Assembly (NCBI GenBank): GCA_964516435.1
Contig: CAZEZP010000068.1
Span: 5,165-69,164, forward strand
DNA: 64,000 nt
Source: HGW-17 sp964516435
Lineage (GTDB): Bacteria > Myxococcota_A > Polyangia > HGW-17
Reading direction: 5' to 3'
Below, in pieces: positions 59,138 to 64,000 of the stretch. The notes beneath the pieces are model-generated. The model did not search any database. It was not told where the DNA came from and was given only the letters and a program-made list of their open reading frames with translations. Numbering within the stretch: position 1 is the stretch's first letter; every line of letters starts with the position of its first letter. The translations under genes were made by a program, and so were the position numbers.

Positions 59138-59467
59138 TCACCATTTCTTGAATATGAAAAACACGGCCAGGATGATGAGGGCGAACCCCACGAGGTGGTT
59201 CCAGCGCAGGCTTTCCTTGAGATAGGTCACGGAAAAGACCGAAAACACCAGCAGGGTGATGACCTCCTGGATGGTCTTGAGTTCAGCCGCGCTGAACTGC
59301 CCATGCCCGATACGGTTGGCGGGCACCTGAAGGCAATACTCGAAGAAAGCGATCAGCCAACTGACCACGATGACCAGCATCAGGGGTTGGTGCTTGAACT
59401 TGAGATGCCCGTACCATGCAAAGGTCATGAAAATATTGGATAATAATAATAAAATGACAGTCCACAT
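59138..59467 (-). CDS. DMT-superfamily membrane protein (DUF486)
   Basis: 109 aa with four membrane helices and no other domain. Segments MWTVILLLLSNIFMTFAWYG, LIAFFEYCLQVPANRIGHGQ and LKTIQEVITLLVFSVFSVTY match DUF486, a small family related to drug/metabolite transporters whose function is not established. It ends the birA-oad-maf run, 8 nt after maf, and is convergent with the sensor protein. Confidence 0.88.
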   Translation of the reverse strand: MWTVILLLLSNIFMTFAWYGHLKFKHQPLMLVIVVSWLIAFFEYCLQVPANRIGHGQFSAAELKTIQEVITLLVFSVFSVTYLKESLRWNHLVGFALIILAVFFIFKKW

Positions 59468-59475
59468 GGAGAATA

Positions 59476-60045
59476 TTACGGGATTTCAATGGAAAATTGC
59501 TGCAATAAATCCACCAGGGATATCAAGGGCAGTCCCACGATGGCCTGGGGATCGGCGCCTACGATGGAAGAGAACAGGGCGATGCCAGCCGACTCGATCT
59601 TGTAGGCGCCCGCGCAGTCCAGCGGCATGTCGCGCTGCACGTAGCGCGCAATCGCTTCCGCGGACAGGGCCCGCATGGTCATCACATGCACGTCCAGCCG
59701 GCGCTCGAAACGCACGCCATCCGTGATGCAGAGCCCCGTGAGCAGGCGGTGCGTGCGGCCCGCCATCCGCGCCAGTTGGGCGCACGCATTCTCCACGGTC
59801 CCGGGCTTGGTCAGCACGGCGCCATCGAGTTCGGCCACCTGGTCCGCCGCGACGACGATGCAGCCCGGCCGGCGCAAGGCCACCGCGCGCGCCTTGTCGG
59901 CGCTCAGGCGCAGGACCAGTTCCTCCGGCGCTTCCCCCGGGCGCGGCGATTCGTCCACGGCGGGGTCTTCCCACTCGAAGGGAATCCCCAGGCGGCGCAG
60001 GGAATCCTGCTTGTAGCGGGAACGGCTGGCCAGCACGAATCGCAT
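59476..60045 (-). CDS. maf: Maf-family nucleoside triphosphate pyrophosphatase
   Basis: 189 aa. Maf signatures: FVLASRSRYKQDSLRRLG (phosphate loop), DESPRPGEAPEELVLRLSADKA, VVAADQVAELDGAVLTKPG and YKIESAGIALFSSIVG. It hydrolyses non-canonical nucleoside triphosphates to monophosphates. The ADQ motif resembles the YceF subgroup, which acts on 7-methyl-GTP. It lies 16 nt after oadB, so it may be cotranscribed with the decarboxylase genes, though no functional link is known. Confidence 0.93.
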   Translation of the reverse strand: MRFVLASRSRYKQDSLRRLGIPFEWEDPAVDESPRPGEAPEELVLRLSADKARAVALRRPGCIVVAADQVAELDGAVLTKPGTVENACAQLARMAGRTHRLLTGLCITDGVRFERRLDVHVMTMRALSAEAIARYVQRDMPLDCAGAYKIESAGIALFSSIVGADPQAIVGLPLISLVDLLQQFSIEIP

Positions 60046-60061
60046 GGGAAACCCTCCCGGC

Positions 60062-61225
60062 TCAGCCGCCGCCGCCCACGACGGCGATCAGCACGCCGGC
60101 CGCGATCGCGGAGCCGATGACTCCGGCCACATTGGGCCCCATCGCATGCATGAGCAGGTAGTTGTTGGGATCCGTCTCACGACCGACCTTCTGGGAGACG
60201 CGGGCCGCCATGGGCACGGCGGAAACGCCCGCCGACCCGATGAGCGGATTGACCCGGCTGCCCGGAAAGAGGTTCATCACCTTGCCGAAGAGCACGCCCG
60301 CGGCGGTGCCGATGGAGAAGGCGATCAGGCCCAGCACGATGATCTTGATGGTCTTGACGTTGATAAACGTACCGGCGTCCATGGTGGCGCCCACACAGAT
60401 GCCCAGCAGGATGGTGACGATGTTGATCAGTTCGTTGGCGGCCGTCTTGGACAGGCGATCCACCACGCCGCATTCCTTGAGCAGGTTGCCGAACATGAGC
60501 ATGCCCACCAGCGGCGCCGCATCCGGAATGAGCAGGATCGTCACCAGCGTCACCATGATCGGAAAGACAATCTTGGCGCGTTTGCTCACGGGACGCAGTT
60601 GCTCCATGCGGATGGCCCGCTCCTTCTTCGTGGTGAGAAGGCGCATGATGGGCGGCTGGATGATGGGCACGAGCGCCATGTAACTGTAGGCCGCCACGGC
60701 GATCGGGCCCAGCAGGTGCGGAGCGAGCTTGGTGGTGGTGAAGATGGCCGTCGGGCCGTCGGCGCCGCCGATGATGCCGATGCTGGATGCTTCATTCAGG
60801 GGGAATCCCATGGCCGTGGCGCCGATGAGCGTGCCGAAGATGCCGAACTGGGCCGCCGCGCCCAGGAAAATGGTTTTGGGATTGGCGATCAGCGGGCCGA
60901 AATCGGTGAGCGCTCCCACACCCATGAAGATGAGCAGCGGGAAGAGCCCCGACTTGATGCCCCACAACTGCACCACGTAGATGACGCCGAAATCCTTGAT
61001 GTTGTCGGGAATGAACGGCTGGCCGGAACTCGGATGCGCCGTGATGCCCACGAGCGGCACGTTGGCCAGGATCACGCCCATGGCGATCGGCAGGAGCAGC
61101 AGGGGCTCGAACTGGCGCACGATGCCCAGATACAGAAGGATCAGCGCCACGCCCAGCATGGCCAGTTGCCCCCCGGTGATGTTCATGAAACCGAGGGATT
61201 GGAAAATCGCATCGAATCCGGACAT
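60062..61225 (-). CDS. oadB: Na+-transporting decarboxylase beta subunit (OadB)
   Basis: 387 aa with about 10 membrane helices. Family signatures: GVGALTDFGPLIANPK, FPLNEASSIGIIGGADGPTAIF (conserved Asp and Gly-rich segment binding Na+), ANELINIVTILLGICVGATM and NPLIGSAGVSAVPMAARVSQ. The beta subunit decarboxylates carboxybiotin and exports Na+. GGEGG-type ribosome site precedes ATG 61225, 9 nt after oadA. Oxaloacetate is the likely substrate given the OadA partner, but methylmalonyl-CoA or glutaconyl-CoA pumps share this subunit. Confidence 0.94.
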   Translation of the reverse strand: MSGFDAIFQSLGFMNITGGQLAMLGVALILLYLGIVRQFEPLLLLPIAMGVILANVPLVGITAHPSSGQPFIPDNIKDFGVIYVVQLWGIKSGLFPLLIFMGVGALTDFGPLIANPKTIFLGAAAQFGIFGTLIGATAMGFPLNEASSIGIIGGADGPTAIFTTTKLAPHLLGPIAVAAYSYMALVPIIQPPIMRLLTTKKERAIRMEQLRPVSKRAKIVFPIMVTLVTILLIPDAAPLVGMLMFGNLLKECGVVDRLSKTAANELINIVTILLGICVGATMDAGTFINVKTIKIIVLGLIAFSIGTAAGVLFGKVMNLFPGSRVNPLIGSAGVSAVPMAARVSQKVGRETDPNNYLLMHAMGPNVAGVIGSAIAAGVLIAVVGGGG

Positions 61226-61234
61226 GGAGGCCTC

Positions 61235-62992
61235 CTATTCCAGCACCAGCAGCGGAGCGTCGGCTTCCACGGCCTGCCCTTCCTTCACCAGCACGCGGGA
61301 AACGACACCGGATGCCGTGGATGCAATCTCGTTCTCCATCTTCATGGCCTCGAGGATGAGCACCGTCTGGCCCTTTTCCACGCGGTCGCCTGGCTTGACG
61401 AGAATTTTGAATACCGTCCCCTGCAGGGGAGAAGGCACCGTCACCGACCCGGAACCTGCGGCAGGCACCGGCGCGGCAGAGGCTGTGGCAGCAGGCGCCG
61501 GGGCCGAACCGTCCGCCGGCAGCACGTCCACGGTGAACGTCCGGCCATTGACCACCACCTGATAGCGGGCAGGGCCAGCAGCGGAAGCCGCAGACGGAGC
61601 CGCAGAAGACGCCTTCGCTTCCGGCGTTTTCGCATCCGCCGTGGCCGCGCCGGGCAGCGGTTCTGGTTTTGCTTCGCCAGAGAGCAGTTTGGCCGCCACG
61701 TCCGGGTACAGCGCCAGGGAAATCTCGTCCTCCTCCTTGCGGATGAGGTGCTTGTATTTTTCGCGGATTTCCGGGAGTTCGGGCTTCAGGTGATCGCCGG
61801 GACGCCCTTCCACCATGGGTTCATCACCGATGATTTTCCTGCGGATTTCCGGATCCACGGGGGCTGGCGTGCGGCCATACATGCCGCGCACGTATTCGCG
61901 CGTCTCCTTGGTCACCATCTTGTAGCGCTCGCCGGCGATCACATTCATGACCGCCTGCGTTCCGATGATCTGGCTCGTGGGCGTCACCAGCGGCGGATAT
62001 CCCATATCCTTGCGCACCCGCGGCACTTCCGCCAGCACGTCCTCGTAGCGATCGAGCTTCTTCTGCTTTTCCAACTGGCTCACCAGGTTCGACAGCATGC
62101 CCCCGGGAATCTGGTAGATGAGCACGTCCACGTCCACGCGCTCGGCGATAGGCGAGAACAGGGCTTCATACTTCTTGCGCACGTCCTTGAAATACGCGGT
62201 GAGCGGTTTGAAGGCCGCCGGATCCATACCCGTATCCCACGGCGTCCTGGCGAAACCGAACACCACGCTTTCAGTGGGCGGCTGCGAGGTGCCCCCGGAG
62301 AACGGCGACAGGGCGCAGTCCACCACGGCCGCGCCGGCTTCGGCCGCCGCGAAGTACGTCATCTGCGCCAGCCCCGACGTGCAGTGCGTGTGCACCTGCA
62401 CCGGCAGATCCACCTCCTTGCGCAAGCGCGTCACCAGGCTCGTGCAGGCTGCCGGATCCAGCAGCCCCGCCATGTCCTTGATGCAGATGCTGTGGCAACC
62501 CAGTCCCTTGAGTTCCCGGGCGAAGGCCACAAACGCGTCCTCCGTGTGCACGGGGGAAAGCGTGTAGGAAATCGTGCCCTGCACGTGCTTGCCGGTCTTC
62601 ACGGCCGCGGCGATCGCGCGCTCCATGTTGCGGATATCGTTGAGCGCATCGAAGATGCGGAAGATGTCGATGCCGTTCTTGGCCGCCAGTTCCACGAAGC
62701 GGTCCACGACGTCGTCGGCATAGTGCCGGTACCCCACCAGGTTCTGCCCGCGCAGCAACATCTGCAGTTTCGTCTTCTTCACGGCCTTGCGGATGATGCG
62801 CAACCGATCCCACGGGTCCTCGGCCAGAAAGCGCATGGCCGAATCGAACGTGGCCCCGCCCCACACCTCCAGGGAGTGGTATCCCATGGAATCGAGCATT
62901 TCCAGGGCCGGAATCATGTCCTCGAGGCGAAGACGGGTGGCGATCAGGGACTGATGGGCATCCCGCAGGATGGTTTCGGTAATTTTTACCAT
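61235..62992 (-). CDS. oadA: Oxaloacetate decarboxylase alpha subunit (OadA)
   Basis: 585 aa, full length. The N-terminal carboxyltransferase domain has ETILRDAHQSLIATR, EVWGGATFDSAMRFL, FDALNDIRNMERAI, HTHCTSGLAQ and CIKDMAGLLDP (metal- and oxaloacetate-binding). An Ala/Pro-rich linker (about 440-500) leads to the biotinyl domain with EAMKMEN, Lys551 being the biotin site. It transfers CO2 from oxaloacetate to biotin. OadA fused to its biotin domain, with OadB and OadG adjacent, indicates a complete Na+ pump. It is separated from oadG by a 73-bp AT-rich gap. Confidence 0.95.
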   Translation of the reverse strand: MVKITETILRDAHQSLIATRLRLEDMIPALEMLDSMGYHSLEVWGGATFDSAMRFLAEDPWDRLRIIRKAVKKTKLQMLLRGQNLVGYRHYADDVVDRFVELAAKNGIDIFRIFDALNDIRNMERAIAAAVKTGKHVQGTISYTLSPVHTEDAFVAFARELKGLGCHSICIKDMAGLLDPAACTSLVTRLRKEVDLPVQVHTHCTSGLAQMTYFAAAEAGAAVVDCALSPFSGGTSQPPTESVVFGFARTPWDTGMDPAAFKPLTAYFKDVRKKYEALFSPIAERVDVDVLIYQIPGGMLSNLVSQLEKQKKLDRYEDVLAEVPRVRKDMGYPPLVTPTSQIIGTQAVMNVIAGERYKMVTKETREYVRGMYGRTPAPVDPEIRRKIIGDEPMVEGRPGDHLKPELPEIREKYKHLIRKEEDEISLALYPDVAAKLLSGEAKPEPLPGAATADAKTPEAKASSAAPSAASAAGPARYQVVVNGRTFTVDVLPADGSAPAPAATASAAPVPAAGSGSVTVPSPLQGTVFKILVKPGDRVEKGQTVLILEAMKMENEIASTASGVVSRVLVKEGQAVEADAPLLVLE

Positions 62993-63065
62993 ATTGCACT
63001 CCTTGTTATTGTTATGAAAAAATTACAACAATGCAACATTCATTTGTTATAATGATAATGAAGTA
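62993..63065. promoter_or_regulatory. AT-rich gap between oadG and oadA, possible internal promoter
   Basis: 73 bp of AT-rich sequence inside an otherwise tight GC-rich operon, with GTTATAATGATAAT-like boxes and AAGGAG before oadA. A separate promoter for oadA-oadB may lie here; no single -35/-10 pair stands out. Confidence 0.3.
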
Positions 63066-63353
63066 TTATTTTTTCGGCTGTATCTGCACGGAAAACGTCT
63101 CCGGCGGGCGGTTCATGTGCCGGGCCAGAGCCGCCACGATGGCGGCTTCCTCCTCGGGCTGCGGTCCTTCGGCCAACTGTCGTGCGGAAGAAGGATCCGG
63201 GGAGCCTGCGGCTTTCGGATCACCCGATGCCGGCGCCGCCTGCGGCCAGAAGCGATCCATGAAGCCCAATCCCACGATGGTGCCGTAAATCAGCGCCAGC
63301 ACCAGGTAGACGACTCCCATTCCCATGACCGTCAGAATCAAGGCATCTCTCAC
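63066..63353 (-). CDS. oadG: Oxaloacetate decarboxylase gamma subunit (OadG)
   Basis: 95 aa with one N-terminal membrane helix (LILTVMGMGVVYLVLALIYG), a Pro/Ala-rich linker and a C-terminal segment (EEEAAIVAALARHMNRPPETFSV) typical of OadG and related gamma subunits. The protein ends QIQPKK and lacks the His-rich C-terminus that binds Zn in some family members. It assembles alpha and beta on the membrane. It lies 19 nt after birA. Confidence 0.9.
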   Translation of the reverse strand: MRDALILTVMGMGVVYLVLALIYGTIVGLGFMDRFWPQAAPASGDPKAAGSPDPSSARQLAEGPQPEEEAAIVAALARHMNRPPETFSVQIQPKK

Positions 63354-63372
63354 GATTCATCCTCCTCGGAAA

Positions 63373-64000
63373 TCAAGCTTCTTCGCAGCATCCGGGTTCT
63401 TCCGGCTCGTGCCAGCAGTCGCCCGCCTGCACCTCCACGAGTCCCGCTTCGGTTTCCACGCACAGCCGGAAATCCGGCGTGAAATCCACGGCACGCCCAG
63501 CAACCTGGCGCCCGCCGGGCAGCGCCACCCGCACGCGCCGTCCCAGCGTGGCGCTGCGGATCCGGTGGAACGCGAACACATTCTCGGCCGGCGGCGACGC
63601 CATGGCGGCATCCAGCACCAGACCCGCCAGTTCACGGGCCAGCGCCTCGATGGACAAACCCTTTGTATCCGTCCAATCGGAAAGGCTCGTGGGAGGAAAC
63701 AGACGGCGGCCCGGCACGTCCGGCGTGTTCTGCACGTTCATGCCGATGCCGGCCACCACCGCCAGCGTCCCCTGCGGCGCACGCACCAGTTCCAGCAGCA
63801 TCCCACCCAGTTTCCGGTCATCCACCAGCCAGTCGTTGGGCCACTTGATCCGCGCCGGAACGCCGAAGCGCATCTCGAGCCAGCGCACCACGGCCACGGC
63901 GATCTGCGGTCCCTTCATGGGAAGCAGAACGGGATCTGACACCGGAAAGGCCACGGAAAGATAGAGGCCGCCCGGAGGCGAGGTCCACGCGTTTTCCCCC
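63373..64000 (-). CDS. birA: Biotin-protein ligase BirA (5' end outside window)
   Basis: The frame enters from the right edge with GENAWTSPPGGLYLSVAFP, a BirA signature (W-x-S-P-x-GG-LYLS), and continues with RIKWPNDWLVDDRKLGGMLL and VVAGIGMNVQN. The C-terminal domain (GRRVRVALPGGRQVAGRAVD) is present; the first part of the enzyme, including the ATP-binding GRGR loop, is outside the window. It attaches biotin to carrier domains; OadA in the same operon is the obvious substrate. A GTG at 63954 inside the frame is not the real start. Confidence 0.9.
   Translation of the reverse strand, partial: GENAWTSPPGGLYLSVAFPVSDPVLLPMKGPQIAVAVVRWLEMRFGVPARIKWPNDWLVDDRKLGGMLLELVRAPQGTLAVVAGIGMNVQNTPDVPGRRLFPPTSLSDWTDTKGLSIEALARELAGLVLDAAMASPPAENVFAFHRIRSATLGRRVRVALPGGRQVAGRAVDFTPDFRLCVETEAGLVEVQAGDCWHEPEEPGCCEEA

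Noticed and set aside
60044..63052. Open frame of about 1000 codons on the plus strand opposite oadA and oadB
   Set aside because: It is antisense to clear OadA and OadB and has no ribosome site or domain.

Overview
This window is GC-rich and densely coded, with about 47 protein genes in short same-strand runs, many joined by ATGA overlaps. No tRNA, rRNA, CRISPR array or intact transposase was seen. Several traits suggest a former-Deltaproteobacteria lineage such as Myxococcota or Bradymonadota. These are many cysteine-rich lipoproteins with CUB and proprotein-convertase-like domains, an AAA-ATPase/TPR signalling protein, a CPBP membrane protease, and a PurS-PurL fusion with separate PurQ. 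A biotin-dependent Na+ pump decarboxylase and a membrane complex related to group 4 hydrogenases point to anaerobic or microaerobic energy conservation. The taxonomic placement is inference.

Layout. 1-3.5 kb: a metallophosphoesterase lipoprotein (cut by the window edge), a nucleotide-pyrophosphatase-like lipoprotein and a small Cys-rich lipoprotein. 3.5-10.9 kb: six genes on the minus strand (HyfB-C-E-F-G-I-like) encode a complete energy-converting-hydrogenase-related (Ehr) complex. Its catalytic-type subunit lacks the four Ni-binding cysteines, so it is probably a redox-driven ion pump of unknown substrate and not a hydrogenase. 11-17.5 kb: a large carboxypeptidase-regulatory-like lipoprotein, serine acetyltransferase, a GroES-like protein, MurJ, RsfS and RlmH. 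17.5-21.9 kb: yhbY-purQ-purL. 22-27.5 kb: an unknown exported protein, a polysaccharide deacetylase and an AAA/TPR protein. 27.5-32.4 kb: tyrS, a type 1 periplasmic-binding-like protein and an ABC-F ATPase. 32.5-38.7 kb: a CUB/P-domain lipoprotein, a V4R-like protein, then ruvX-mltG-DUF3467-metallophosphoesterase.

38.7-45.6 kb is the most accessory-looking stretch. It holds a two-gene operon (patatin-like phospholipase plus a protein of unknown family), a tandem repeat, a decayed coding fragment, and a secreted protein that appears to be split in two by a one-base shift in a homopolymer run. It is bounded by roughly 0.9 kb without a recognisable gene.

45.6-59.1 kb: argS and a membrane-anchored neighbour, a PP2C phosphatase linked to a HEAT-repeat protein, CPBP protease, nadC, a lipoprotein, a small outer-membrane barrel, and a hybrid sensor kinase whose ATP-binding domain looks degenerate. 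59.1-64 kb: birA-oadG-oadA-oadB-maf-DUF486 on the minus strand. BirA would biotinylate OadA, and OadA-B-G would couple decarboxylation to Na+ export.

Putative sigma-70-type promoters were picked by eye: TTGACA-like and TATAAT-like boxes with 16-17 nt spacers. They are predictions only. All family calls come from motifs and gene order; no database search was run.
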